A stretch of DNA of 64,000 nucleotides from Gammaproteobacteria bacterium (GCA_947455595.1 CANGOP010000007.1:1-64000), one strand, 5' to 3'; numbered from the stretch's first letter, positions 1-9,001 are shown. Made by a program: numbers and translations. The notes: generated from the sequence alone by a model not told the origin.

Positions 1-918
1 AGCGTAGGGTTGGTGCCCGACGGGCGCATGCTCGCGCTGAATAGTTACGAAAATCGTGTCTACCAGGTTGGCCTCGAGGACGAAGCGCCGGTGGTGGTGA
101 AGTTTTATCGCCCCGGGCGTTGGGCGGATGCCTGTATCCAGGAAGAGCATGACTTCGCCACGGAATTGGCGCAGGCGGATATCCCGGTTGTCGCGCCGCT
201 TCGGCTGGCCGGAGAAACCCTTCACGTGCACGAGGGCTATCGGTTCGCGGTCTACCCGCGTCGGGGCGGACGCTGGCCGGACCTCGATACCCAAGAAGAC
301 CGCGAGTTGATGGGACGTTTTTTAGGTCGTATGCATCGCATCGGTGCCACCCGTCGCTTTGAACACCGCGGCCGGTTCAATCCCGTTGCCCAAACAGAAG
401 CGGCGATCGAGACGATCGAGTCGGGTGGCTGGTTACCCGATTACCAGGAAGATCGGTACGCCGAAGTGGCCCGTGAGATCGGCGACCGAGTGGCGGACGT
501 CTTCGAAGCGGTCATGCCCAGAACGCTACGCATCCATGGAGATTGTCACCGTGGCAACGTGCTCTGGACAGAGACAGGGTCACATATCGTGGACCTGGAC
601 GATTGCGTGACCGGTCCGGCCGTTCAGGACCTGTGGATGCTCTGCGCGGGCGGCGTGGAAGATCGACGGCGGCAGTGGTCGGATGTGCTAGAAGGCTATG
701 AGCAGTTCGCCACGTTCGATCGAGCGGAGTTGGCGCTGGTGGAGCCCCTACGGGCGTTTCGCATGCTCCACTATGCGGCATGGCTCGCGCGGCGCTGGCA
801 GGATCCCGCGTTTCCGCGCGCATTTCCCTGGTTTGGGGGAGCACGGTACTGGGAAGATCATGTGCGGGAGTTATCGGATCAGCTTCAGGCCCTCGATGAG
901 CCCGTACTGCGGTTATAG
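1..918 (+). CDS. srkA: SrkA-family stress response Ser/Thr protein kinase (5' truncated by window edge)
   Basis: The reading frame is open from base 1 and gives 305 residues, so the start lies upstream; E. coli SrkA (YihE/RdoA) is about 328 aa, so roughly 25 residues are missing. Visible family signatures are LNSYENRVYQ near the N-terminus, the VVKFYRPGRW strand with the likely ATP-binding lysine, the catalytic loop HGDCHRGNVLW and the metal-binding DLDD, followed by GPAVQDLWML and the C-terminal AFPWF. SrkA is a cytoplasmic kinase of the aminoglycoside phosphotransferase/choline kinase fold that limits cell death under oxidative and envelope stress. A leucine TTG at base 10 is an internal codon rather than the real start. 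The next gene begins 21 bases downstream. Identity is clear from motif order; the physiological role is inferred from E. coli. Confidence 0.93.
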   Translation, partial: SVGLVPDGRMLALNSYENRVYQVGLEDEAPVVVKFYRPGRWADACIQEEHDFATELAQADIPVVAPLRLAGETLHVHEGYRFAVYPRRGGRWPDLDTQEDRELMGRFLGRMHRIGATRRFEHRGRFNPVAQTEAAIETIESGGWLPDYQEDRYAEVAREIGDRVADVFEAVMPRTLRIHGDCHRGNVLWTETGSHIVDLDDCVTGPAVQDLWMLCAGGVEDRRRQWSDVLEGYEQFATFDRAELALVEPLRAFRMLHYAAWLARRWQDPAFPRAFPWFGGARYWEDHVRELSDQLQALDEPVLRL

Positions 919-938
919 TTCGGCTAGCGGAGGGCAGG

Positions 939-1436
939 ATGCAAACTCAAACGACTCGTCGACACCCCCTCGAACGACTGTTAGGCGTGGTCGCCGTGGT
1001 CGGTTTGGTCGCATGTCATGGCGGCGATGGCCGGACGAACGAACCCACCGGCCCGATCCCGGGTGCGTCGACCCCGCATGCCGCGGTAGCCTTGACCGCC
1101 GCCGTGGTCGTGGCGGGGACCTTGCCGGTCGAGTTGCGATTCGGCGTGCCGGTCGCGCCGGTACAAGGCAGTCCGGCTTCCCTGAGCCTTCAGCTTTCCG
1201 GGACTAATCCTCAACCGGCTTTGCGCCTGCAGATTCGCGGGGAGGACGGGCTTGAGATTCAAGAGCCGAGTGAACTGACCGTCGAACGGCTGGATCCTGG
1301 CGCCCCGAAGGGACTCGAATTGACCGTGAAAGGGACGACGCCGGGTCTGCATCTGGTGTCCGTCGACGTCGGTTTGGATCTGAATGGCGGTGGTAGCCGG
1401 TCCTTCCAGTTCCCGGTGCTGGTGGCGCCACGATAG
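939..1436 (+). CDS. Putative outer-membrane lipoprotein, unrecognised family
   Basis: 165 aa. ATG is preceded by a GGAGGG ribosome binding site. The N-terminus has basic residues (RR at 7-8), a hydrophobic stretch (residues 14-25) and a lipobox LVAC with the modifiable cysteine at residue 26, so this looks like a type II signal peptide. Residue +2 is His, not Asp, which favours sorting to the outer membrane by the E. coli rule. The mature part is rich in Gly, Pro, Thr and Leu and predicts mainly beta strands, ending in a short FQFPVLVAP segment. I do not recognise a domain family. It sits between srkA and typA on the same strand and may be cotranscribed with srkA. It could be a lineage-specific envelope protein; no function is assigned. 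Confidence 0.7.
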   Translation: MQTQTTRRHPLERLLGVVAVVGLVACHGGDGRTNEPTGPIPGASTPHAAVALTAAVVVAGTLPVELRFGVPVAPVQGSPASLSLQLSGTNPQPALRLQIRGEDGLEIQEPSELTVERLDPGAPKGLELTVKGTTPGLHLVSVDVGLDLNGGGSRSFQFPVLVAPR

Positions 1437-1468
1437 ACGTTTGCGGTGCGGGAGTCGGTCTTACCCGG

Positions 1469-1474
1469 TATAAT
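1469..1474 (+). promoter_or_regulatory. Consensus -10 hexamer upstream of typA
   Basis: TATAAT, a perfect sigma-70 -10 element, lies about 49 bases before the typA start in the gap after the lipoprotein gene. No good -35 is seen at 16-18 bases upstream. It is the best candidate promoter for typA. Confidence 0.5.
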
Positions 1475-1522
1475 GGGCGGCTAACCAGTGGGCCTGCTTC
1501 AAGGGTCCTGAGTACCGCCTCT

Positions 1523-3343
1523 GTGATTTCCAATCTTCGTAATATCGCCATCATCGCCCACGTCGACCATGGCAAGACCACGCTCGTCGATCAATTGCTC
1601 AAGCAGTCGAGCACGCTCGATGCCCGCGCGATCGTCCCTGAGCGCGTCATGGACTCGAATGATTTGGAAAAAGAGCGCGGTATTACGATTCTGGCCAAGA
1701 ATACGGCGATTCGCTGGAATGACTATCGCATCAACATCGTCGACACCCCGGGGCACGCCGACTTCGGTGGTGAGGTCGAACGCGTGTTGTCGATGGTCGA
1801 CTCGGTGTTGCTGTTGGTTGACGCCGTCGACGGACCCATGCCGCAGACCCGCTTTGTGACGCAGAAAGCCTTCAAGCACGGTCTGCGTCCGATCGTTGTG
1901 ATCAACAAAATCGACCGTGATGAGGCGCGTCCGGGCTGGGTACTCGATCAGACCTTTGATCTGTTCGATCGTCTCGGTGCAACGCACGAGCAGCTCGACT
2001 TCCCGGTGGTCTACGCATCGGCCATCAAGGGCTATGCCTCTTTGGACCCCTCGCATCGCGGTGGCGACATGACGACGCTGTACGAGGCGATCGTGAAGCA
2101 CTGCCCGCCACCCGCTGTGGATCCAGAGGGCACGTTCCAGTTGCAGGTCAGTCAGCTCGACTATTCGCCGTACGTCGGCACGATCGGTATCGGTCGTATC
2201 GCGCGCGGCAAGATGCGTCGCGGCATGGCGGTGTCCGTCGTTGATCGTGACGGTGCGGTTCGTCAGGAACGCATCGGTCAGGTGCTTGGCTTCTTAGGCC
2301 TTGACCGTGTCGAAGTGGAAGAAGCTTCGGCCGGTGACATCGTGGCCTTCTCGGGCATTGCGGCGCCGAAGATCTCTGACACGATCTGTTTGCCGGACGC
2401 TGTTGATCCGCTGCCGCGTCTGGTGGTGGACGAGCCGACCATCAACATGACCTTCGAGACCAACACGTCGCCGTTCTTCGGTCGTGAAGGCAAGTTCGTG
2501 ACGAGTCGCCAGGTACGTGAGCGACTTGAGCGGGAAATGCTGCACAACGTCGCATTGCGCGTTGAAGACACGGAAGACCCCGACAAGTTTCGCGTGTACG
2601 GTCGCGGCGAACTGCATCTGGGTGTCTTGATTGAGAACATGCGTCGCGAGGGATACGAATTGGCAGTGTCGCGGCCGCAGGTCGTCGTTCGTGTGGTGGA
2701 TGGCGAGCGTCAGGAGCCCTGGGAGCAGGTCACGCTCGATATCGAAGAGCGTTCGCAGGGTGGCGTGATGCAGGCCTTGGGTGAGCGCGGTGGGCAGATG
2801 ACCAACATGACGCACGACGGCCGTGGTCGCGTGCGTATCGAGTACATGATGCCGTCTCGCGGCCTGATCGGTTTCCAGACCGATTTCCGAACGCTGACGT
2901 CGGGTACCGGTCTTCTGTACCACGTGTTCGATCATTACGGTCCGGTGGTTGACAAAAAGCTGGCGCAGCGTCAGCTCGGGGTGCTGATTTCCAACGGCGA
3001 GGGCCCCGCTCTTGCGTACTCGCTGTTTGCGTTGCAGGAACGTGGCCGGCTGTTCATTGGACATGGTGACGAGGTCTATGAAGGCCAGGTCATCGGTATC
3101 CACACGCGTGATAACGACCTGGTCGTGAACCCGCTGAAGGGTAAGAAACTGACCAACATGCGTGCCGCCGGTAAGGACGAAAACGTTGTTCTGAGTCCGC
3201 CGATTCGCTTCTCGCTCGAGCAGGCGATGGAATTCATCGATGACGATGAATTGGTGGAGGTCACGCCGGAAAACATCCGCATCCGCAAGCGCCATCTCAA
3301 AGAAGGCGACCGTCGTCGGGCTGAGCGCTCCGACGGCGAATAA
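1523..3343 (+). CDS. typA: Ribosome-associated translational GTPase TypA/BipA
   Basis: 606 aa, the usual family length, starting at GTG ([19 protein letters not shown]). The G-domain motifs are all present: G1 AHVDHGKT, G2 region RGITI, G3 DTPGHADF and G4 NKID. Domain II, the EF-G-like domains III and V, and the TypA-specific C-terminal domain follow, including the FETNTSPF and GRGELHL signatures. TypA binds the 70S ribosome near the A site, aids 50S assembly at low temperature and affects stress responses. It stands between a lipoprotein gene and an amidohydrolase gene, with its own candidate -10 box upstream. A long antisense open frame across this gene is a codon-composition shadow. Confidence 0.97.
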   Translation: MISNLRNIAIIAHVDHGKTTLVDQLLKQSSTLDARAIVPERVMDSNDLEKERGITILAKNTAIRWNDYRINIVDTPGHADFGGEVERVLSMVDSVLLLVDAVDGPMPQTRFVTQKAFKHGLRPIVVINKIDRDEARPGWVLDQTFDLFDRLGATHEQLDFPVVYASAIKGYASLDPSHRGGDMTTLYEAIVKHCPPPAVDPEGTFQLQVSQLDYSPYVGTIGIGRIARGKMRRGMAVSVVDRDGAVRQERIGQVLGFLGLDRVEVEEASAGDIVAFSGIAAPKISDTICLPDAVDPLPRLVVDEPTINMTFETNTSPFFGREGKFVTSRQVRERLEREMLHNVALRVEDTEDPDKFRVYGRGELHLGVLIENMRREGYELAVSRPQVVVRVVDGERQEPWEQVTLDIEERSQGGVMQALGERGGQMTNMTHDGRGRVRIEYMMPSRGLIGFQTDFRTLTSGTGLLYHVFDHYGPVVDKKLAQRQLGVLISNGEGPALAYSLFALQERGRLFIGHGDEVYEGQVIGIHTRDNDLVVNPLKGKKLTNMRAAGKDENVVLSPPIRFSLEQAMEFIDDDELVEVTPENIRIRKRHLKEGDRRRAERSDGE

Positions 3344-3364
3344 GGCACGGGGGAGGCCGGGTTC

Positions 3365-4150
3365 GTGCACGCAGCATCACCTGACAGGTTGTTGTTGCCG
3401 GGCGAGCCGGGTCCCTTTGAACTGATCGGTGCCAGTGGTGCCCGGCGGCTCGTCTTGGTGTGCGACCACGCAGGCCGCCGGTTTCCACATGCACTGGGAC
3501 AGTTGGGGCTCCCGCCGGAGGCGACCTGGCGGCATATCAGTTGGGACCTCGGCGCCGGTGAACTCACCCGCGCCCTCGCGGCTCGCTTGGGAGCCACGGC
3601 GATACTGGCGACCTATTCCCGGTTGGTGATGGATTGCAATCGGGCGATTGAAAACCCGACGGCATTCAGTGTGGCGGGAGATGGCCACCGCATCCGGGGC
3701 AACGAGACGCTGACCCCGCAAGCGCGGGCTGCGCGAATGCAGGCCATCCATACCCCATACCACGAGCAGCTGTCGTCGCTAATTGATGAGCGGATCGTGG
3801 AGGGACCGACGGCGTTGGTGAGCATTCATTCGTTCACGCCGGTGCTCAATGGACGAGCGCGCCCGTGGACCGCTGGTGTCCTCTGGGATCAAGACGCCCG
3901 CATGGCGGCGCCGCTGTTGGCCGCCTTGCGGATTCAAGGGCGGGGCCTGATTGGGGACAATGAACCCTACAGCGGCCGTTTGCCCGCTGACTACACACTG
4001 CATCGACATGGCGCTGCCCGCGGCTTGCCGCACGTGAGTGTGGAGGTGCGTCAAGATGGTCTACTGACGCCAGCGGGTGTGCTGCAATGGGCGGACGGCT
4101 TGGCGAGCGCGCTGAGGCCGATTTTGGTCCGATTAGGAGTCACGCCATGA
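3365..4150 (+). CDS. N-formylglutamate amidohydrolase-like protein (COG3931 type)
   Basis: 261 aa from a GTG start 21 bases after typA. The family fold is recognisable from LVLVCDHAGRRFP (likely metal-binding Asp/His), DLGAGELTRALA, the central HSFTPVLNGRARPW segment, and GDNEPYSG followed by HGAARGLPHVSVEVRQD near the end. Members hydrolyse N-formylglutamate or related N-acyl/amide bonds with a zinc centre; this shorter subgroup has no established substrate. Its stop overlaps the ATG of the downstream YbdK-type carboxylate-amine ligase (ATGA), so the two are probably translationally coupled. No hut histidine-degradation genes are nearby, which argues against a role in histidine catabolism. 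Function is inferred only at family level. Confidence 0.8.
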   Translation: MHAASPDRLLLPGEPGPFELIGASGARRLVLVCDHAGRRFPHALGQLGLPPEATWRHISWDLGAGELTRALAARLGATAILATYSRLVMDCNRAIENPTAFSVAGDGHRIRGNETLTPQARAARMQAIHTPYHEQLSSLIDERIVEGPTALVSIHSFTPVLNGRARPWTAGVLWDQDARMAAPLLAALRIQGRGLIGDNEPYSGRLPADYTLHRHGAARGLPHVSVEVRQDGLLTPAGVLQWADGLASALRPILVRLGVTP

Positions 4151-5286
4151 TGTCGGCGCCCACCTTCAGCATCGGTGTGGAAGAGGAATACCTGCTGATC
4201 GACCGCGCAACGCGCGCACTGCGGGAAGACCCGGACGCGTCCTTCTTCGCCGAGTGTGAAACACTCGGCGAAGGCTGCGTGAGTCACGAGTTTCTGCGCT
4301 CTCAGGTGGAGGTCGGTACGCGGATCTGCTCGGATCCAGCGGGCATTCGCGAAGAACTCATTCGTCTGCGGTCACTGGTTCATGACGTCGCACAGCGCCA
4401 TGGGCTGGGCATTGCAGCGGCATCGACCCACCCGTTTGCGCGCGTCGTGGATCAGAAACACACCGCTAAGGCCCGTTACTTCGCCTTGGCCGAGGAGATG
4501 CAAGCCGCTGCCCGCCGGATGCTCATCTGCGGCATGCATGTTCATGTGGCTGTGGGCGATGATGACGCGCGGCTCGACTTGATGAACCAGTTGGCGTATT
4601 TCCTGCCGCACCTGCTGGCCTTGTCTGCCTCATCGCCTTTTTGGGAGGGTGAAGACACGGGTTTTCGATCCTTTCGCACGTCGGTGGTCAGTGGATTGCC
4701 GCGATCTGGTCTGCCAGCCCGATTTGCCAGCTGGGGCGAATATCGACGCCATGTCGATATGCTGATCCGCACCGGTTTGATCGAAGATACGTCCAAGATC
4801 TGGTGGGATATACGACCGAGTTGGCGTTACCCGACACTGGAAGTGCGCATCATGGATTGCTGCACGTCGCTCGACGATGCGGTTTGTATCGCTGCGCTCA
4901 TACAATCGTTGCTGCGTGCGCTGTGGCGTTTGCGCGCGGGTAACCGTCAATGGCGGACACACGCGGAATTGCTGATTGAAGAAAATCGATGGCGAGCCAT
5001 GCGCTACGGGATCGAAGCGGGGTTGCTGGATTTGGCCCGCGGAGAAATCGTGTCCTGTCAGCTGCTGGTGGAGGAATTGATCGAATTTGTGAAAGAGGAT
5101 GCCGCCGCGTTTAACTGCCGGCGCGAAGTTGAGCATGCGCGAACCATTCTGGCGCGCGGCACCAGTGCGATGCGTCAGCGGGCGGTGTATACCGAGGCGC
5201 AGGCGGCAGGCGCCAGTCATGAGGACGCGCTGTTGGCGGTCGTTGATTGGCTGATGGCCGAGACGTTGGTGGATGTGTCGGCGTGA
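4147..5286 (+). CDS. YbdK-type carboxylate-amine ligase (GCS2 family)
   Basis: 379 aa from ATG at 4147, chosen because SIGVEEEYLLID follows at residue 8, as in other YbdK proteins; E. coli YbdK is 372 aa. An in-frame upstream codon at 4087 lies inside the preceding gene and is rejected. Other family features include HPFARVVDQKHTAKARY, GMHVHVAV (catalytic metal/ATP region), FWEGEDTGFRSFRT and EVRIMDCCTSLDDAV. The family carries the glutamine-synthetase-like fold; E. coli YbdK shows weak gamma-glutamylcysteine ligase activity, but the natural substrate is unknown. It overlaps the amidohydrolase by 4 bases, suggesting a two-gene amide-forming/amide-cleaving unit. It is probably not the main glutathione synthesis enzyme. 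Confidence 0.87.
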   Translation: MMSAPTFSIGVEEEYLLIDRATRALREDPDASFFAECETLGEGCVSHEFLRSQVEVGTRICSDPAGIREELIRLRSLVHDVAQRHGLGIAAASTHPFARVVDQKHTAKARYFALAEEMQAAARRMLICGMHVHVAVGDDDARLDLMNQLAYFLPHLLALSASSPFWEGEDTGFRSFRTSVVSGLPRSGLPARFASWGEYRRHVDMLIRTGLIEDTSKIWWDIRPSWRYPTLEVRIMDCCTSLDDAVCIAALIQSLLRALWRLRAGNRQWRTHAELLIEENRWRAMRYGIEAGLLDLARGEIVSCQLLVEELIEFVKEDAAAFNCRREVEHARTILARGTSAMRQRAVYTEAQAAGASHEDALLAVVDWLMAETLVDVSA

Positions 5287-5288
5287 TC

Positions 5289-6305
5289 ATGACGTCACAA
5301 CCGAAGGGGCTAACGCCGCAACTCAGTGTGGCGCCGATGTTGGATTGGACCGACCGGCACTACCGTCATTTCGTGCGCCTGATCGCGCCAAAGTGCCGGC
5401 TGTACTCCGAGATGATCGTCGCCGAGGCGATCCTGCGGGGGAGTCCAGAGCGCTTACTGAGCTATTCCCCGGTTGAACACCCGCTGGCCTTGCAGTTGGG
5501 CGGTAGCAACCCGGGACGGTTGGCCCAGGCGGCTCGGATCGGCGAAGACTTTGGCTACGATGAAATCAATCTCAACGTAGGTTGTCCGAGCGAGCGGGTT
5601 CAAAACGCCACCTTCGGGGCGTGCTTGATGGCAGCGCCTGAGCGGGTGGCCGAGGGCGTTGCGGCGATGCAAGCCGTCGTCCGCGTGCCGGTGACGGTCA
5701 AATGCCGGATTGGCATTGACGACCAGGACCAATACGAATTTCTGCTGCGCTTTATCGATGCGGTGGCGGCGACAGGCTGCACGCAGTTCATTGTCCACGC
5801 CCGTAAGGCGATTTTGACCGGCCTGACGCCACGCCAGAACCGCGACATCCCGCCGCTACGGTACGACGTGGTCTATCGCCTGAAATCGGAACGACCGCAG
5901 TTGAACGTGGTGATCAACGGTGGAATCCGCACGGTGGAGGAAGCCCACGCCCATGTTCAGCAGGTTGACGGGGTGATGATCGGGCGTGAGGCTTATCACA
6001 ACCCCTATATCCTCGCCGAGCTTGAGGCGGCTCTGTTCGGGAGTGACCTGTCGGCCGTGCCGCCGCCGGCGGCCGTGGTCGAGGCCATCCGCGGCTACGT
6101 CGAAACGGAATTGGCTGCCGGTGCGCGGCTGCATTCGATGAGCCGGCATCTGCTCGGTCTGTACGCCCACCGCCCTGGGGCGAGGTCGTTCCGGCGGGTA
6201 TTGTCGGAGTTTGCGACCCGGCCAGGCGTCGGTTTTGAGGTCCTAGACGCGGCCGTTCGGGCGGCCGAGGGCGGCTCCGGAAGTTCGAGCGCACCGGCAA
6301 TTTGA
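5289..6305 (+). CDS. dusA: tRNA-dihydrouridine(20/20a) synthase DusA
   Basis: 338 aa from ATG at 5289, two bases after the YbdK stop; homologues start a few residues before SVAPMLDWTDRHYR, which is present here. The FMN-binding barrel shows YSEMIVAEA, LQLGGSNPG, NVGCPSERVQNATFGACL with the active-site cysteine, VKCRIGID, FIVHARKAILTGL, NGGIRTVEEA and MIGREAYHNPY. The enzyme reduces uridines at D-loop positions 20/20a of tRNA with NADPH. HARKA and the LTPRQNR segment are DusA-type rather than DusB or DusC. The gene ends 22 bases before the nucleotide cyclase start. Confidence is high. Confidence 0.95.
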   Translation: MTSQPKGLTPQLSVAPMLDWTDRHYRHFVRLIAPKCRLYSEMIVAEAILRGSPERLLSYSPVEHPLALQLGGSNPGRLAQAARIGEDFGYDEINLNVGCPSERVQNATFGACLMAAPERVAEGVAAMQAVVRVPVTVKCRIGIDDQDQYEFLLRFIDAVAATGCTQFIVHARKAILTGLTPRQNRDIPPLRYDVVYRLKSERPQLNVVINGGIRTVEEAHAHVQQVDGVMIGREAYHNPYILAELEAALFGSDLSAVPPPAAVVEAIRGYVETELAAGARLHSMSRHLLGLYAHRPGARSFRRVLSEFATRPGVGFEVLDAAVRAAEGGSGSSSAPAI

Positions 6306-6311
6306 TCGGCC

Positions 6312-6317
6312 TATAAT
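6312..6317 (+). promoter_or_regulatory. Consensus -10 box directly upstream of the FHA-cyclase gene
   Basis: TATAAT ends 9 bases before the ATG at 6327. Transcription would begin around 6324, so the message would have almost no leader and no room for a Shine-Dalgarno sequence. No clear -35 was found. Confidence 0.45.
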
Positions 6318-6326
6318 CTTTAGCAT

Positions 6327-7232
6327 ATGTACACGGATGTTCAGTTAGCGGTGCTGTTCGCCGACATTGTCGGTTCCACCCGGCTGTATGAACGCCTGGG
6401 AGACGCGGCTGCGCGCGAATTGATCGCCTCGTCTCTCGAGTTGATGCGTCAGGCCACCGAATCACGCGGTGGCACGGTCATCAAGACGATGGGTGATGAA
6501 ATCATGGCGACGTTTGCACAGCCGAATGAGGCCATTGCCGCCGCCGCCCGCATCCAGCGCTTGACCGAAACGGCGCCTGAGTTGACGTCGGGGTCCGGCG
6601 GGCGGGTTGCGATCCGAATCGGTTGTCACTACGGCCCGGTGATGCTGGAGAAAAGCGATGTGTTCGGCTCGACCGTGCACACGGCTAATCGGTTGACCTC
6701 CCAGGCGAAAGGCGGCCAGATCATGATCACCGATGAAGTGGTCTCGCGCTTAGGCCCTGAATGGCGCTCCGCGATCCGTCATGTCGACAGCGCAACGCTG
6801 CGAGGCTTTCGCGACGAGGTGATGCTCTATGAGGTGCACTGGCACCCCGAGGACATCACGAGCGTGCTGCAAGTCCCGGCGTTACTCGGCGCTGCACGGA
6901 CGCGCGCGGCTCGCTTACGCGTTACCTTGCAGGATGAGCAGGCCACGCTCTCGGATGAGCGACCCGCCATCCATCTCGGTCGTGCGGAAGGTAATGACCT
7001 GGTCGTGCCGGGTAGCCTCGTGTCCCGCGTGCATGCGCGAATCGAAGCTGGGAAGGGCAGTTTTCAGTTTATCGATCAGTCCACGAACGGCAGTTTTGTG
7101 CGCCCGGACGGCGGCGACGTCGTCTTCGTCCGTCGGGATGCGATGACGTTGATCGGCACCGGGGCGATCGGTTTGGGTCGTGAGCCGTCCGATGATGACC
7201 CGGGAACGCTTCGCTATCGCTGTGAGGGTTGA
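6327..7232 (+). CDS. Class III adenylate/guanylate cyclase with C-terminal FHA domain
   Basis: 301 aa. Residues 5-170 form a class III catalytic domain: metal aspartates D13 (LFADIVGST) and D57 (KTMGDEIMATF), and K53 plus D111 at the purine-specifying positions, which favour ATP. R122 fits the transition-state arginine, but the usual asparagine of the VNxAAR motif is His118 (TVHTANRL), an uncommon change. Residues about 205-290 form an FHA domain (HLGRAEGNDLVV, SRVHARI, TNGSFV) that would bind phosphothreonine peptides. It is soluble, with no membrane segment. The gene follows dusA, has a -10 box almost touching its ATG, and its 3' end overlaps the convergent pckG by 19 bases. It may make cAMP in response to Ser/Thr kinase signalling (inference). 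Confidence 0.88.
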   Translation: MYTDVQLAVLFADIVGSTRLYERLGDAAARELIASSLELMRQATESRGGTVIKTMGDEIMATFAQPNEAIAAAARIQRLTETAPELTSGSGGRVAIRIGCHYGPVMLEKSDVFGSTVHTANRLTSQAKGGQIMITDEVVSRLGPEWRSAIRHVDSATLRGFRDEVMLYEVHWHPEDITSVLQVPALLGAARTRAARLRVTLQDEQATLSDERPAIHLGRAEGNDLVVPGSLVSRVHARIEAGKGSFQFIDQSTNGSFVRPDGGDVVFVRRDAMTLIGTGAIGLGREPSDDDPGTLRYRCEG

Positions 7233-9001
7233 GCCTCGAGCTTTGCAGTCGCTGAATCCAGCCGTTGGCTTAACTCAACAGGCACCCGGTCGCCATACAG
7301 CGAGAATTCTTCTCTCAGGCGCGCGTATTCCGCATGCCATCCTTGCGTATCGACGGCGAGTAATTCGGCCAGGTGGCTCGAGTCCAGCGATAAGCCGTCA
7401 AGCGGCAGATCGGCGACCCTCGGCATGCGCCCGATCGGTGTGTCGGCGGCGTCTGTTCGGCCGGAGACGCGGTCGAGAATCCACGCCAGTACGCGTAGGT
7501 TTTCGCCGAATCCCGGCCACAAGAATCGACCCTCGGCGTCCTGTCGGAACCAATTCACATGGAACACTTTGGGCGGTTGGCGCAAGGACTTGCCCACGTC
7601 GATCCAATGTTGCCAGTAGTCACCGAAGTGATACCCACAGAAGGGCTTCATCGCCATAGGATCACGTCGCAGTACTCCGACGGCTCCCGTGGCAGCGGCG
7701 GTTGTTTCAGAGGCGACGCTTGCGCCCATCAGCACGCCGTGCGTCCAGTCGCTGGCTTCGCAGACGAGAGGTGCCAAAGAGCGGCGTCGCCCACCAAAGA
7801 TGATGGCGGAGAGGGGCACCCCCTCCGGGTGGTGTGCTTCGTGAGCGTAAACCGGGTTGCTGCGGGCGGAGACCGTAAAGCGGGCATTAGGGTGGGCTGC
7901 CGGCCCGTTGGCGGGATCGTAGGGACGGCCCCTCCAGTCGAGGGCGGGGCGACCCTCCAAACCATCCCACCACGGTTTGCGGTCGTCGGTTAAGGCCACG
8001 TTGGTGAAAATTGTGTCGCCGCGCACCATGTCGTGCGCATTGCGATTGCTGCGAGCGTTGGTGCCCGGCGCGACGCCGAAATAGCCCGCTTCGGGATTGA
8101 TGGCCCACAGCCGTCCGTCGGGTCCCGGATGCAGCCAGGCGATGTCATCGCCGATGGTGCGAACGGTCCAGCCCGGCATGGAGGCCGGTGGAATGAGCAT
8201 GGCAAGGTTGGTCTTGCCGCAGGCAGACGGGAAGGCGGCGGCGACGTAGTGTGTCTCGCCCGCCGGGTTCGTGATGGCCACGAGCAGCATGTGCTCAGCC
8301 AACCAGCCTTCTTCACGCGCCTGCCAGCTCGCGATGCGCAGCGCGTGGCACTTTTTCCCGAGTAGCGCATTGCCGCCGTAGCCGGAGCCGAAACTCTTGA
8401 TCATGAGTTCCTCGGGGAAATGCATGATGAAGCGACGCTCGGGATCGAGGTCACCGGTTGAGTGCAGCCCCCGCACGAAGCGGCCCTCTCGCTCGAGGCG
8501 CGCCAACGCATCCTGACCCATCCGAGTCATAAGGCGCATGTTCAGAACAACATAGGGGCTGTCCGTGAGCTCGACCCCGCAACGTGAAAACGGGGAGTCC
8601 AGCGGGCCCATGCAGTAGGGGATGACATACAGGGTCCGGCCGCGCATGCAGCCGCTGAACAGGCTGTCCATGTGGGCGTGCGCGGCGGCCGGGGCCATCC
8701 AGTAATTGTTCGGGCCGGCATCGGTCTGATCACGGGTGCACACAAAGGTCAGGTGCTCCACCCGGGCGACGTCATTGGGATGGGACCGATAGAGGTGGCA
8801 GCCGGGATAATCCGGGTGCAGTGTTTCGAGCGCGCCCGTGTCCAGCAGCAAGCGGGTCAGGGTGGCCGCCTCGCCGTCGCTGCCGTCACACCAGTGAATC
8901 CGGTCGGGCTGGGTGAGCGCGGCGACCTCATGGACCCACCGCACCAATTCGGCCGACGAGGTGGGGGCGATGAGGTCATCAAGCCTCGGCAAACTGCTCA
9001 T
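7214..9001 (-). CDS. pckG: Phosphoenolpyruvate carboxykinase (GTP)
   Basis: 595 aa, typical for the GTP-dependent class and unrelated in sequence to the ATP-dependent PckA. Key motifs: FPSACGKTNLAM, the kinase P-loop with the reactive cysteine, near residue 257; GDDIAWLHPGPDG; NPEAGYFGVAPGTN; and FGGRRRSLAPLV. The C-terminal WVRQD-like segment appears as NWFRQDAEGRFLWPGFGEN. It catalyses oxaloacetate + GTP to PEP + GDP + CO2, the entry step of gluconeogenesis, in the cytoplasm. It is a single-gene unit transcribed leftward from the AT-rich gap at 9002-9286, and its stop lies inside the end of the convergent cyclase gene. GTP-type PEPCK occurs in Xanthomonadales and some other proteobacteria, which fits the rest of the window. 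Confidence 0.96.
   Translation of the reverse strand: MSSLPRLDDLIAPTSSAELVRWVHEVAALTQPDRIHWCDGSDGEAATLTRLLLDTGALETLHPDYPGCHLYRSHPNDVARVEHLTFVCTRDQTDAGPNNYWMAPAAAHAHMDSLFSGCMRGRTLYVIPYCMGPLDSPFSRCGVELTDSPYVVLNMRLMTRMGQDALARLEREGRFVRGLHSTGDLDPERRFIMHFPEELMIKSFGSGYGGNALLGKKCHALRIASWQAREEGWLAEHMLLVAITNPAGETHYVAAAFPSACGKTNLAMLIPPASMPGWTVRTIGDDIAWLHPGPDGRLWAINPEAGYFGVAPGTNARSNRNAHDMVRGDTIFTNVALTDDRKPWWDGLEGRPALDWRGRPYDPANGPAAHPNARFTVSARSNPVYAHEAHHPEGVPLSAIIFGGRRRSLAPLVCEASDWTHGVLMGASVASETTAAATGAVGVLRRDPMAMKPFCGYHFGDYWQHWIDVGKSLRQPPKVFHVNWFRQDAEGRFLWPGFGENLRVLAWILDRVSGRTDAADTPIGRMPRVADLPLDGLSLDSSHLAELLAVDTQGWHAEYARLREEFSLYGDRVPVELSQRLDSATAKLEAQPSQR

Noticed and set aside
2294..3370. 358-codon open frame on the minus strand across typA
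   Set aside because: It lies entirely over a well-conserved gene, has no recognisable domain, and its openness follows from the GC-rich codon use of typA.
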